Assembly: GCA_030789695.1 (NCBI GenBank)
Contig: CM061142.1
Span: forward strand, 357,343,486 to 357,407,485
Direction of reading: 5' to 3'
DNA from: Scilla litardierei
Taxonomy: Eukaryota > Streptophyta > Magnoliopsida > Asparagales > Asparagaceae
Length of the DNA stretch: 64,000 nucleotides
Position numbers and translations under genes: made by a program. Positions 1-12,000 of this stretch are shown here, in pieces (position 1 is the first letter of the stretch; each line of letters starts with the position of its first letter). A model generated the notes under the pieces. That model had not been told where the DNA came from. It made no database searches and saw only the letters and a list, made by a program, of their open reading frames with translations.

Positions 1-1000
1 GGGCGTGGGATTTAAATATTTATAACCGCAAGCGCACGGTGTTGTAATGTGGCTTGGGGGTCGAACTCAGGGAGGCGTGGTTGTGCTTGTGTCAGAAAGG
101 ACCGGATTCACCCCATGGGTGAGCTAGCCTAAATCGGTAGATGTGTTGTCACAGAAATAGAATGCGAGGGATAAACAATATAAAGGGAACCCAGGACTTC
201 GGTTTCCACCCTATCATGTGATTCTCGCTACCATGGCCGACAGATAGGATAACGATCGGAATTAGGGTCTAAAGGTGAGACGTTGCCTCTAAGAGTGATA
301 CCAGCGTCCCATGGGCCCGATATTCCGGTCGGTGCCCAGGATGATACGCCGGACTACCCGGGTTCGGTCAGTGGGCATTCCCATGTCAATTAACACTGAC
401 CGACTACGGGATCACTAAGCTTGCAACGATAACTCCCAACATCTCATCATGTCGCTCCCGTGCGCTAGGATTCGACGTCACGCTAAGGGCGTGAGCTATG
501 GCTAGGGAGTCAACCGCCAAGTTTATTCCCCCTTGGCCCAACGGTCAAAGGCGGTCTTTTTCCCGCCGATGACAATGAAACACCCCGCGTAACCGATAGA
601 TTCCTAATCCATATCGATTTCCTAGCCCTATGGATGCATTAGGGAGAACCCATGAAGGGGTTTCCACCAAAATCCCAGATTTGGGAACTACTCTCATATT
701 TTAGGTAAAAAGCGATCTAAATGAAAATCGACCGTTAAAAACATAATCAGACGATTGGAATGAAGTAATAGCAATGCAAATAAGATAATATCAAAGTTTG
801 GTTAAGATCAGAAAACTTACAAATAACAAAGAAATTACAGCCGTCACAAGAGAGAAAAACAGTAAAAAAATTACAACAGCCCGTTTTCTGGAAACCTAGG
901 GCTTATATATATATAAAACGACATCACCCGATCGGGTGAAGAATCATCCGATCGGGTGATCTGCTGCGAACTTCGGCAGCAATCTTCATGGCCATAAAGC
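1..1000 (-). repeat. Family I gypsy LTR fragment, copy b
   Basis: This is a truncated LTR in minus orientation that runs off the left window edge. It aligns by eye with the next LTR (1047-2659): both hold the U5 signature (CCGCAAGCGCACGGTG at 27), the block of filled minus-strand LTR text from about 480 to 600 ending in the CCCCGCGTAACC stretch, and the TATATATA tract before the CACCCGATCGGGTG-type palindromes (about 925-960). Similarity stops after about 998, so the 5' part of this LTR is missing. The 47 bases to 1046 match neither LTR. No coding sequence is visible. Confidence 0.75.
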
Positions 1001-1046
1001 TTGACGTCCCCCGCGTTTGCGTGGCATGTAAGTGTGCAATAATATG

Positions 1047-2659
1047 TGATTGGGGGCGTGAGATTTAAATATTTGTAACCTCAAGCGCACGGTGTTGTAA
1101 TGTGGCTTGGGGGTCTAACACGAGGAGGCTTGATTGTGCTTGTGTCAGAAAGGAACAAAATTCACCCTAGGGGCGAGCTAGCCCGAATCGGAGGATGGTT
1201 TGTCACAAATCGTAGGTAAGGGTTTAAACAATAATAAAGGGAACCCGGGACTTCGGTATCCACCCTATCATGTGATTCTCGCTAATACGGCCGACGGGTA
1301 GGACAACGATCGGAATTAGGGTTTAATGGTGAGACGTTGCCTCTAAGAGTGATACCAGCGTCCCATTGGCCCGATATTTCGGTCGGTGCCCAGGATGATA
1401 TGCCGGACTACCCGGGTTCGGTCAGTGGGCATTCCCATGTCCATTAACACAGACCGACTCCAGAAGCACTAAGCTCGCAACGATAACTCCCAACATCTCA
1501 TCCTGCCGTTCCCACGTGCTAGGATTTGATGTCTACACTAAGGGCGTGAGCTATGGCTAGGGAGTCAACCGCCAAGTTTATTTCCCCATGGCTCAATGGT
1601 CAAAGGCGGTCTTTCTTCCGCCGATGACAATGAAACACCCCGCGTAACCAATAGATTCCAAATCCCTATCGATTTCCTAGTCCTATGGACGCATCAGGGA
1701 GAACCTACGTAGGGGTTTCCACAACTACTCACACATATTAGGTAAAAAGCAATCTAAATGAAAATCGACCGTTAAAAGCATGATCAGGCGATTGAAAAGT
1801 GGTAAGAGCAATGCAAATAACACTATATTAAAGTTTGGTAAAGATCAGACAACTTACAAATATCTAGAAAATTACAGCCGCCACAAGAGAGAAAAACAAT
1901 AAAAAAATTACAACAGCCCGTTTTCTGGAAACCTAGGGCTTCTATATATAGAAAATGACATCACCCGAGCGGGTGAAGAATCACCCGATCGGGTGACCTG
2001 CTGTGAACTTCGGCATCAATCTTCAGATTTTCACCCGGTCAGGCAACACGGTCGGTTGGCGGAAGCTGCTCGTCGTTTGGATCTTGAGTTCATCGGGTGA
2101 ACCGATCGGTTGACTAATCAACCGATCGGTTGGAATTGTTGCCCAAGAAGACAGAGACTTGCGACATTTTGGCATGGTCAGCCGGCCGTCGGGTGAGCTG
2201 TCCGGGTCGTCTATTCGAGGAAATGGCTACAGATGAACCGATCGGGTGAAGATCACCTGATCGGTTGGGGTTCAGCTTAAATTTCCCGAGAGAATTGTTG
2301 GGCTGAACCGGTCGGCGACCCAGTCTCTTGGTGACCGCGTTGCTTCAGCGGCTGTCCTGGTGATGCACGCATGCACCACCCGATCGGTTGGCTGTGTCCA
2401 ACCGATCGGGTGGGGGCTGAAAGATGGCGACCTTCGTCGTTTGACCCCCTGGATCACGCATGACTCCTCCCATTGCTCCGGGGACTCATGATATCGTCGT
2501 TATATGTCCCCTACGTTGTCAAACTCCTGCAAACATACGAAAACACGGGAAAGTGAAAGAAAACGAGAAAATACGAGAAAACGGATACGAGACGGCGGAA
2601 AATAACGGAAAAACACAAAGGAAGACGTGCGTGAATATATGAAATATAAACGCACGTCA
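1047..2659 (-). mobile_element. Solo-like LTR of family I
   Basis: An LTR in minus orientation whose right end is the reverse complement of the family I LTR start (TGACGTGCGTTTATA). It is flanked by TATG on both sides (1043-1046 and 2660-2663), as expected for a short target duplication, and no PBS or internal region follows its inner end. It carries palindrome pairs at about 1965-2000, 2095-2130, 2232-2270 and 2377-2412, and a TATATATA tract near 1945. It is shorter (1613 bp) than the plus-strand copy at 15677-17695 (2019 bp). The exact left terminus is ambiguous by one or two bases. Confidence 0.7.
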
Positions 2660-3821
2660 TATGTCATGATCAAACATTTTCAAGCATGCGTGGTATTTTG
2701 TTATACTTCATGGAATGAATTTGCTAAATTCAATCAAGGTAAGGCATCACCACACTACGATCATTTCAAGACTCCTAGAACCCATCAGCTTTGCCATGTC
2801 TTAGTTCTATAAAGAAATGGAGAAAAGAATATGGGATTTTGTAGTTTTATATTGTTTTTGGCTATATGAAAATTTCATATGCATTTTTCTGTCTTTATAT
2901 ACACGAGATAACTCAATATATACAAAAAACGGCCTATGCATCCCAGACCATACTGTCTTAGGGCATTGGGTTACGAAGAACCCCTAGGGCCTTTTATTTA
3001 GGATATTTGTTTGATTTTTGCATTTTTGGGATTTTTGCAAACTCACGTAAACGCGATGGAATGCAAAATATGATCAAAGTTCATTTATTGGCTATTCACA
3101 AAAGAAAAAGAAAAAGCATATAATTTAGACATGGCTCGGTTTCAGGAATCCTAATCATCACTACTTTGGTTGTCGTGGGGTTATCCTATCTCTTTTGGAT
3201 AAACATCGATGAAGCAATAGAATTATCAATCAAAACACGCAGAAGTCAAATAATTTTCAAATTTGATTCATTCATTTTTAGCTTAATTGTTTCGAGAATG
3301 TGGTTGTGAAACTATGGATTCTACTATGAAAAAGCATATTAACAAAGATACACTAATCAAGGAATCAAACTCTAATCTAACAGATATCAGAGTTCATAAA
3401 AAAATAAATCCACGATATTTCATAGAAAGTAAAGCATATGAGACATAAATATAGAAGTGGACAGGGTTCACATCACAATGAAAAGTAAAGTGCATGCACT
3501 ATGCACTCCCCCAAGCTTAAACATCACATTGTCCACTTTGTATGTTATAAATAGAGTACAATGACAAGATAGGGGGCCACTCAACAAAAAAGCTTCTCTC
3601 CCCCACGCTTAAGCATCACATAAAAAATTGAGGAGAGAGGCGAAATAAGCACCAAATATAAAGGTGGGCATAGATGATAAATAATGGGTTGGGTGCAAAT
3701 GATAATGGAGCCATCATATGTGATGAATTTATTAAACTAAGAAAGCATATAAAAGACTATACAGTCCTCTCGCTACCGAGAGGATTCGTGATTATTGAAA
3801 GCATAAAATACTACACTACAT
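2660..3821 (-). repeat. 3' noncoding region of element M
   Basis: AT-rich, non-coding DNA downstream (minus sense) of the M ORF. It contains two near-copies of a polypurine-like tract, read on the minus strand as TTAAGCTTGGGGGAG (3506-3520) and a GGGGGAGAG version at about 3597-3615, each next to a GATG(T/C)TTAAGC stretch. The same tract follows a hairpin in elements B, D and I. M's 3' LTR is not present; the region is cut at 2659 by the family I LTR. Confidence 0.65.
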
Positions 3822-5486
3822 CTACACTACTAGCTTGGTACCACCTGTACCAAAAGGCGGGTCCAATATCTTTGCCGGTGCAGGAAATTGCTCTATCTGC
3901 ACATTACGTGGCTCCGCCAAGTGTGTATCTCTATGGGCTCCATCAGATTCTAGCAATGCGGCTCCCAGCATCTCCCCAAGGACTTCACCTTTACCCTGCA
4001 AGAGATAAGCCACATTAATCTGATGTGGATAATTTTTTCCCAAAATAAAAGTTTTCTAAAGAAGATCGTCAAAAGAAATATGTAAAGTAAAAATAAGTAG
4101 ACGATACTTCCCTGAAAATACATCTCTGCTCTTATGTACTACGACAATCATCTCCTCGTTGTTTTCCTCGGTTTCCTCAGGTAACTCTGGCATAATGGAG
4201 TGGGTCTCGTCAGGATGCTCCTCATCATCGTCAGACTCATCCCAGTGCACCTCCTGATCATATTCAACAGTATCCATGTGTGCCAACACCTCGTTCTCCT
4301 CCTCGTATACGTCCCATTATACCTCTTGATCGTATGCATGTGTATCCTGTAAAAGGTGCAATGAGTCATCGAAATATGAATCATAATAAACATCATACAC
4401 GGGAGGGGAATCAAATGTAAAGTGCGAGGGAGAGAAGAGATCTCCCAAAAGGGGAGTAGTAAGCTCTGGTGGGTGGTCCTTAGAATCAGTGGAATGACGA
4501 AGTGGCTGCAGAAGCTCTGAAGGAGGAGGGTGATGCTCGGGATCCTCATGAATGGCTGTGTCCTCGTCCCGATGCACGACCTCCTCGGTGAAAGTCTCTG
4601 GCTCCGCATGCAATATGTAAAATAAATATAGCTCGGCCTCCTCGCGATGCACTGCTTCGGCCTACTCCTCATGTTTCTCTGGTATGGTAGGCAAAGTGAA
4701 TTTCATCTTCTCCTTTCTACGCCTATGTCTTCATTTCTGTCCTGGAACTCGAGGCACCTGATTGCATGGCTTGGCCACCTCAATAGTAGGTGCAAGCTCT
4801 ATGGGCTCCTCTATCTCTGCCACGGCATAAAAGTGGGTCTTGTGCCCCTCAACTAGTGCGCAGACTCCATCATCAATTGTGCTTGTGGAAGAGATACGAT
4901 GAGTAATAAACTTTTGAAATCCAAGCTCAAAAGGGTCACCTGCCGTTATCATTAATGGATCGGTGCACCGAACTGCGTCCACGATGCTTCTCAATAATTC
5001 CATATATGTGTCCTCTTCTGACAGCTCAGATGTCTCTATTTGTGGAGTGTTAATGGTGTAAAGGTGGATATGATCACCTTCAAGTGAAGCATACACTCCA
5101 TCTATGATAGTACCTGCATCAGAGACATTAGCCATAACAAAATCGATGAATGCTTGGTCGGATGGTTTACCAACCATAACGGTTAGCGAACCGGTAGATC
5201 GAGCATCATCTATCATTTGCTACAAGGTTGCTGCGAACTGCAGATTACTGAACTTTCCCACTTGCATCCTCGTCATAAACTCACGTGAGGGTCCCTTTAG
5301 TTTTTCAGCAAAGATATCAAATAGCCTGGAACCATCCCACTCATGGTCTGACTGCGTATGGAACATCCCTAACATTCTTTCGAACTTGCGCAATGCCTCA
5401 CTGAAGGACTCTCCATCAGCCTGATAGAATGTGGCGAGGTATATATAGGACCGTATAGAACCCGGTCGCGTCTTTGAAAGTACCAT
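3822..5486 (-). pseudogene. Element M gag-derived polyprotein, broken
   Basis: One reading frame of about 555 codons is traceable without a frameshift but is cut by several in-frame stops (for example at 5220, 4731, 4317 and 4056). Reading 5' to 3': a gag-like stretch (5220-5486; GESFSEALRKFERM resembles the capsid region of Ty3/gypsy gag), two copies of a 60-75 residue module (4731-5216, see findings), a strongly acidic and proline-rich stretch (4056-4652) with runs such as ESDDDEEHPDE, and a C-terminal block with the motif GEMLGAALL and ending LAEP..EQFPAPAKILDPP. The C-terminal block matches the ORF of element I. No protease, RT or integrase is present, so M is non-autonomous. The module and the acidic region match no family I recognise. 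Confidence 0.6.
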
Positions 5487-5694
5487 CGCTGCATCAACTG
5501 TATCTGATCAAGAAAAATAGACAACCTAGAAAAGACATCAGTGGTACAAAGAGAGATAAAGATAATAATAATAGGTGGTGGGATAAATCTCTCGGTTTTT
5601 TTAAATTTAAAAAATATATTTTTATATTTTTTATATATTTTTTACGCAATCTAATCAACCTAATCGTGGTAAATATATAATATGGCGGAACGCC
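5487..5694 (-). other. Element M 5' untranslated leader
   Basis: AT-rich leader between PBS and the broken ORF. Nothing else is recognised. Confidence 0.5.
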
Positions 5695-5712
5695 TCCCCG
5701 GCAGCGGCGCCA
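5695..5712 (-). other. Primer-binding site, tRNA-Asp type (M)
   Basis: The minus strand reads TGGCGCCGCTGCCGGGGA. It differs at one base from the complement of the 3' end of plant tRNA-Asp(GTC) and lies 6 bases inside the LTR end. A tRNA-Asp primer is known for Athila-group Ty3/gypsy elements. Confidence 0.9.
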
Positions 5713-5718
5713 TAAACT

Positions 5719-7839
5719 TGATCGACCCGGAACTAACTCCGAAATGATGTCTTTTACCGCAAGCGCACGGTATAGTGGCAAGCGGGTATCGAACACGGGA
5801 AAGTGGTACTATACTACATATCTACTCCTAGGTTGAGTTAGAATTGCTGGTTTATTGGTGGATGTGGAGTATGGAGTGTTGTAATGGTGATGGATGTGAA
5901 GGTAGTGTCACTCGATATCACAAGCAAGTGGGTCCACACAAAGAAATAAAGAAAAGAGTAGGGCTTTAGGACTCACCACTAGGACCGTCGTACGTCGATG
6001 CTCGGTTGAGACTTTTAAGTTGCGTTGGTTTTATTGGGGATTTATAGCATCTAGAAAGTGAATTCATGCGTCTGGGCATCATGAATCTAACGTATCGCAT
6101 TAACCACGCTCCTGCGATAGGCGCATACGATACATGCATTAAGGATCTACAAAGTTCTCACCACTCTCGTGGTTCGAACGCTCTCAAGTCGTACCACTCT
6201 CGTGGGTTAGAGCTTCGAGGTATTTTGGGGGCTCGTATTGACGCAATGGCGGTAGCCGTCAATTAGTAATATAGTTCGTCGGTGGATCCCCTCAAGGCAC
6301 GAGCCGGGCATGGTCGCATACCTCGGTTGAATCCACTAACTCCTTAATTAAATCCATAGGATACTCCTTAAGCTAATCGATTCCACTGACTGTGGGCACG
6401 ATCTTAGTACGAGTTCTCTTAGGGATTTTGCTAGATCAACCAAAATACAACCCCATTTATAACCAACGCACTATAAAAATCCCAACTTTACGTCTAAATC
6501 CTAAGATCCTTGGACTAATCCCTTAGCCCTAGATAGAACTACACATGCATCATAGGAAAAACAATAGAAGATTCAATAATAGCAAGAGAATTCATCCTAG
6601 CATGCATCAACGAGATATTCAATCAATAATCACAAAGAAATAACAAAAATAGAATTAAAGAGACAAAAGTACTTATCTTGATACAAAGGAGGGGCCTAGG
6701 GCATGGCCTAACTCCCCAAAAGATCGTCACCGAAAAACTCTAAAAAAGCTCTCTAAAACATTCTCCAAAAATCTCCCTCAAAGTCTCTCTAAATCTCTGT
6801 ACAGAACTCTCCAAATGCCGGCTGCCCTAAAATCCTCCAAAAACCCTCACTCTCCTCAATCCTAAAAACCGGATGCAACTCAAAATCTGGGCCAACGGCG
6901 GCTCGGTCCGAGTAGGTTCTTGCACGGTCAAGTGTGTCAGGAAATCAGGAAACTTCGCTCAAACATCGCTCTGTCTGATCGGACCAAGTAGGGTCTGCTC
7001 GTTCGAGTAGTTCTGCTGCTCGTTCAAGCAGCCCTCCTGCTCGGTCGAGTACGACAGGGAAATGAGCTTCTTCGAAATATGTCGCTATGCCAAACCAGCC
7101 CGAGTAGGCACTGCTCAGTCGAGTATGAAGCTGCTCGGTCGAGCAGTGGGACCCGGATGTTCAGCCAAACAGGACGTCAAAAAACACATTTTAGCACACT
7201 GCTCGGCCGAGCAGTCAACTTCTCAGCCGAGCAGTCAACTGTCCAGCCTTATCGAAGGTAAAAAACATATTTCAGCAGATTTTGCACTCTACTTAGTCGA
7301 GTAGTGCACTGCTCAGACCGAGTCGTGTACTGTTTGACCGAGTAGGCTACTGAGAACAGTTTCAGCACTGCACCATCAACTTGCAAAAATTCCCCAAGGC
7401 TCATCCGACCTCTGATTGTTGCGTTCTTGGTGGCGTTGGAACTGTATTTAAGTCTATTAAAATAGTGAAAAATCCCAGGTGATAGCAGATTTTAAAAGAG
7501 TGCACGGCTGTCCTGTTTCCAGCACTTCGGGTCGATCGATTCCTTCGCTTCATCACAGTTCGCTCGAGTGACCTTCTCTCTTGCCCATTCCTTGCTCCAG
7601 TATTCTTCCTTAGCACCTCGAGCATGTCATCATGAGTCTCATTGGTGCTCTCACGTCGCCGATCGTCTTATTGACTCCAAATTGCTCCAATATCGCCCAA
7701 ATCCCTGAAATGGAAATAAACGCTCCGAAAGTCATATTATTCCACTTAATAGCGTAAAAGCGTATGAAATATGTTGTAATTGAGCAATCATTTTGACGTG
7801 TAAACTTATCGATAAAATATGGAATATAATGACTCATCA
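5719..7839 (-). repeat. 5' LTR of element M
   Basis: Starts TGATCGACC next to the PBS and ends GACTCATCA, giving a 2121 bp LTR with TG..CA ends. The U5 signature ACCGCAAGCGCACGGT is at about 5758, followed by TATCGAACAC. The U3 half (about 6900-7340) has many diverged CTCGGNCGAG palindromes, several in close pairs such as those around 7200-7235. Part of the LTR (about 6060-6270) aligns with the J LTR at 21385-21594, so M and J are related. Sequence to the right belongs to J. Confidence 0.85.
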
Positions 7840-8137
7840 GGTACCTACTCGATCGAGTAGCTTCTCCAGGCATCCCAAGTTGTGTATTGCTCTATGCTCC
7901 TTCCCACTTGGTTCTCTTCCTTCTTTTCATCGTTTAGCATGCTCTCCTCATTGTTCAACCTATAGAAGGAAGAACTCATCAAAATTTTATATTTTCCCTA
8001 GAATTAAAAACGTATTTATTTGGGTTTTGGATAGAAAAAGAAGAACAAAAAGAAAAAATAAAGCTAAAAGAAAGAAAATCGGGTTGCCTCCCGATAAGCG
8101 CTTGTTTTAAGTCGTAAGCTCGACTCCCACAAGTTAT
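7840..8137 (-). other. Element J post-pol spacer
   Basis: Non-coding DNA downstream of the integrase stop. It contains the stretch GCCTCCCGATAAGCGCTTG (about 8085-8104), also found in element B just after its protease (31343-31362), and one TACTCGATCGAGTA palindrome (7846-7859). The shared stretch marks the end of pol in this group. M has inserted at its left end. Confidence 0.6.
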
Positions 8138-8934
8138 TCAATCAATGGTGGTGCATTCCTCGAGGAAGTAGGTTTCTTCTTGTCCAATCGATTTTCCTGC
8201 TACGTATGGATTTATTCTTTGGCCATTCACCTTGAATTTATTGTCCTTCACCTCAAGTTCTATGGCACCCCCCGGAGCATACTTATTATCTTGTAGGGAC
8301 CGGACCACCTTGATTTTAGCTTCCCGGGGAAGAGTCGTAGTCTTGAGTTGTAGACGAGCACTTGGTCACCTACTTCGTAGTGCCTCACCGTGATATTCTT
8401 ATCATGATAGACCTTAGTCTTTTCCTTGTACATCGTTACGTTCTCATAGGCATGTCACTGGATTTCGTCAAGCTCGTTGACACTTAAGAATCGTCACGTG
8501 GCTGTGCTCTTGTAATCAAAGTTCAACTTATTTATCGCCCAGTATGCTCTATGTTCCAATTCCATTGGTAGGTGGCATGCTTTCGCGTATACTAACTTAT
8601 AGGGGGTTGTTTCGATAGGGGTCTTAAACGCGGTGCGGTACGCCCAAAGAGCGTCACTCAACTTTTGGGACCAATCCTTCCTTGATGCGCTCACTATCTT
8701 CTCTAGGATGTTCTTGATATCTCTATTGGAGATTTCAACTTGGCCACTCGTTTGGGGATGATATGCAAGACCGATCTTGTGATGCACTCTGTATTTCTTA
8801 AGCATAGTCTCAAACTTCTTTTCGATGAAGTGACTCCCCCCGTAGCTTATGATCGTTCTCGGGACTCCAAAGCGGAGAAAAATCATATGCTTGAAGAACG
8901 TGGCCACTACCCTTGCGTCATTCGTTGGGGTGGC
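8138..8934 (-). pseudogene. Element J integrase, C-terminal half
   Basis: This is the downstream part of a Ty3/gypsy integrase; the upstream part is at 17867-18275. The catalytic core is seen in ATPTND (about 8908-8930), RFGVPRTIIS, HPQTSGQVEISNRDI (containing the third acidic residue) and WAYRTAFKTPIETTPY. The C-terminal region follows (RHYEVGDQVLVYNSRL, then ELEVKDNKFKVNGQRI), with the stop at 8138. The usual second Asp of the DDE triad (ISDGGSHF in the family) is Tyr here (ISYGGSHF). A stop near 8491 and probable frame changes in the C-terminal half also break it. The gene is split by the MITE and by element I. Confidence 0.88.
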
Positions 8935-8945
8935 TATGGCTTTCT

Positions 8946-9070
8946 GTCATGCCCTGTTGTGAGATATACGTGTATTCTACTGTTTACACGTGGTATTTCT
9001 ACCTACGATGCATATGTAGGCATATAATAAATGTGTTATGAGATATACATGTATTCTACAGTATTCCTGT
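8946..9070. mobile_element. MITE-like repeat, left copy
   Basis: Begins GTCATGCCCTGTTGTGAG, nearly identical over its first 80 bases to the inverted repeat at 17701-17866. After about 9035 it returns to a second copy of the same arm (GAGATATACATGTATTCTAC), so it looks like partial tandem copies. It interrupts J's integrase; element I follows directly. Confidence 0.65.
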
Positions 9071-12000
9071 TGACGTGCGTTTATATTTCATATATTCACG
9101 CACGTCTTCTTTGTGATTTTCCATTGTTTTCCGTCGTTCCGTACCCGTTTTCTTGTGATTTCTAGTTTTATTTCACTTCTTTGTCTTTTTTTTGTGAATG
9201 TAGGAGATTTCCAGCATTTGGGACATATAATGAAGATATCATGAGCCCCCGAAGCAACGGGAGGAGTCACACGCGATCCAGGGGGTCAAACGACCAAGAT
9301 TGCCATCTTTCAGCCCCCACCCGATCGGGTGATGCACGCGTGTCCGACCCGGACGGAAGCTGAAGCGAAGTGAGGATCAACCGACCGGTTTGCCGACCGG
9401 TTGAACACAGCTGAGTTCTCGGGAATTTGGAGCTGAATTCCAACCGATCGGGTGACATCTCACCTGATCGGTTCATCTGTAGCCGCATCGCCTCAAATAT
9501 CGAACCGACGGCTCCACCCGCTCTCCTCAGTGACCGATTGAAGCTCCCGAAGCTCGATGGCCAAAGCAACAACCAGGTCACCTGATCGGTTGATGTTTCA
9601 ACCGATCGGGTGGCCTTTCCTTCACCTTTCACGTGCTGCTGATGTATTCATTGAAGATCTGCTATCATTCCAGAGGGATTTTGGGTGATCTCTTGTTTTT
9701 CTAACGTCGACATCGTCGTTAGCTTTCCAACGATAGGTCGCATGCCCAAATCCGATTTTTCTACATTTTTCTGGAATTTTCTGAGCGCGGCTATGTGCTG
9801 AAATTGTGTGCTGTCTGGAATTGAACTTCACCCGATCGGGTGAACTTCCACCCGACCGGGTGAGATCATTTTCTGCGGTTTTAAGCTCTCTGTTTATTCC
9901 ACCCGATTGGGTGAACTTCCACCCGATCGGGTGGACCTGTTTTAGCAGTTTTGAGTGGGTTTCGAACCCGAACTGTTACGGGTTTTGGAGGGGTTATATA
10001 TTAGAGTTTGGGGCACGACTTGGGGAGTTGCTTACACTATTTTTTGAGCAGCTTCCCTCCCCTTTTTTAGGAGTTTTAGGTCAGATTAGATTAGGTTTTA
10101 TCTTCCAATAAATCTTGTAATGGATTGAAGATTCAAACTCAAGATAAGTATTTCTTTCTCTTGTTTTCCATTGTTTTGTATTGTGTTTATTTTTGCTTGA
10201 TGGTGAACGTTTGTATGTCTTTTGTTTTGATTGTTTTTATGTTCTTCACCATTGAGTAGTATTGATGAACCCTAATACGGGTTAGGGTAGGATTGATGCT
10301 TGGGTTGTTTCATTTGACTTGATTGCATGGTACGTGTTCGATGAAATGTGTCAATGGGGATTTCTAGCAATCTGAGTCCAATTCGTATGGCAACACACTA
10401 GTTGTGTTGGGGATTGGCGTCCGGTGTCTTGTCCAGTCAAGATCCGCTTCAATGTATTGCTAGAAATCACATTCGACCTATTTGGCCATTAGGGTTACGC
10501 GGGGGTGTTTCTGTAGGGAAATATGCCCTCAGATCATTTGTATTTGATGCAAATGATAATTTAAGCCTAGATAGGGGACTAATTTGCATTTGATGCAAAA
10601 GAGATTAAATGTATTTTAAATTGTTTAAAACAATATTTAATAAAATAAATGCAAGGAAAAGTTCACGTGTAAGACGGGAATGTCCCGGTCTACGCCCAGG
10701 TTCGAACGGCGTCCAAATCGGACGCCAAATGCCCAACTTATACCCAAAACAGCCCATTGGATTAGACCAGGCCAGACCAGGCTGACCCAGACCAGACTGG
10801 GTCTGGCCTGGCTCTTGGCCTGGCCTAATAGTGCCAGGGGCCCGCCTGGGCCGGGGCGCCCGGCCCAGGGCCAGGCCCAGGCGCCCAGGCGGCCCAGGCG
10901 CCCGCCTAGGCCCCATGCGCCAGGCGCTTGGGCGCTCACGCCCAGACTTGGGCGCCCATGCCCAGGTCTGGGCCTGGGTGCCCAGTCAGCAGCTTTTGAA
11001 GCTGTGGGGCCCACTTGCTGGGCCCCACGAATGGGTGCAGAACCCTAGGTTTACTGGGTAGTTTTGACGGCTGATTTTAGTCGAAAATCAAGCCTTGGTC
11101 TGATCTTTGGAAGTTCAATTGAGGGGTCAAACGAACTCCGATTGACGAACGGTTTTTTCCTATGCGTTCATCGTTGAACACCCTTCGAATTGATAGGTTG
11201 TATCAATCATGAAGCTCAATGGTGAGTGAGTTAAATTCACGGAAGTTTGCACTTTGTGAAGTGCAAACTAACTTGATTTTAATTAACCCAATTAATAGTC
11301 CCACATCGGATTTTAAGAGAAGGGGAGCAGTCAGCCGCCTATATAAATAGGGGTCTGCTCTCTTCCTCAAAACTCGTCCCAAGCTCTAGATCTGAGCGGC
11401 TCTCGTAAATGTTGGAGCACGCTCGGATCTAAGCTAAATTAATATTTCTCCTCTCCCTATAAATTTCTGTCTTGCTCCTGAGGGCTCTGGCAAAGCCGCA
11501 AAGGAGTTCGGATTCAGATCCGAAATCTAGGCGGAGGTTTCACTCGCGTGAAACTTTCTTCAGCGCGTGGTTGGCTCGGTGACACGGGATTGATCGCCTC
11601 GGGATGCGGAGCGGTTCGAGGAGCGGTTCGGGGAGCGGTTCGAGGAGCGGCTCAGCGTGGGACGGGAGCGGCTCGGAAGACGGTGCGGAACATCTCGCCT
11701 GCTCCAGGGTTGAGATTCCAGGTATGTGTTTATTTGCATTAGTTTAATTTAATCGCAGTAGGCTAGATCCTTCTTGGGATGGTCAGACCCATCCTAAGTC
11801 GGCATAGATCTTGGATTAGGGTCTTGGACCGTAGGGTTAAATGTTAATTAGATTAACACGTTTATTTTTTTGCTGCTTTTCTGTCTATGTTCCGTCCGAC
11901 TTAGGACGGACATAGAGTTTTTGTGCCCGAAGGGTCCCAAAAAACCCTTCAGTTTCATTGTCATTGGCGGGAGAAAGACCGCCTCTGACCGTCGGGCCAA

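Noticed and set aside
5695..5712. tRNA gene fragment
   Set aside because: Only the 18-base complement of the tRNA 3' end is present next to an LTR, so it is a primer site.
10605..11061. Four overlapping GC-rich ORFs of 76-125 codons
   Set aside because: Repetitive Pro/Gly/Arg/Ala text on both strands within the GCCCAGG tract of solo LTR L.
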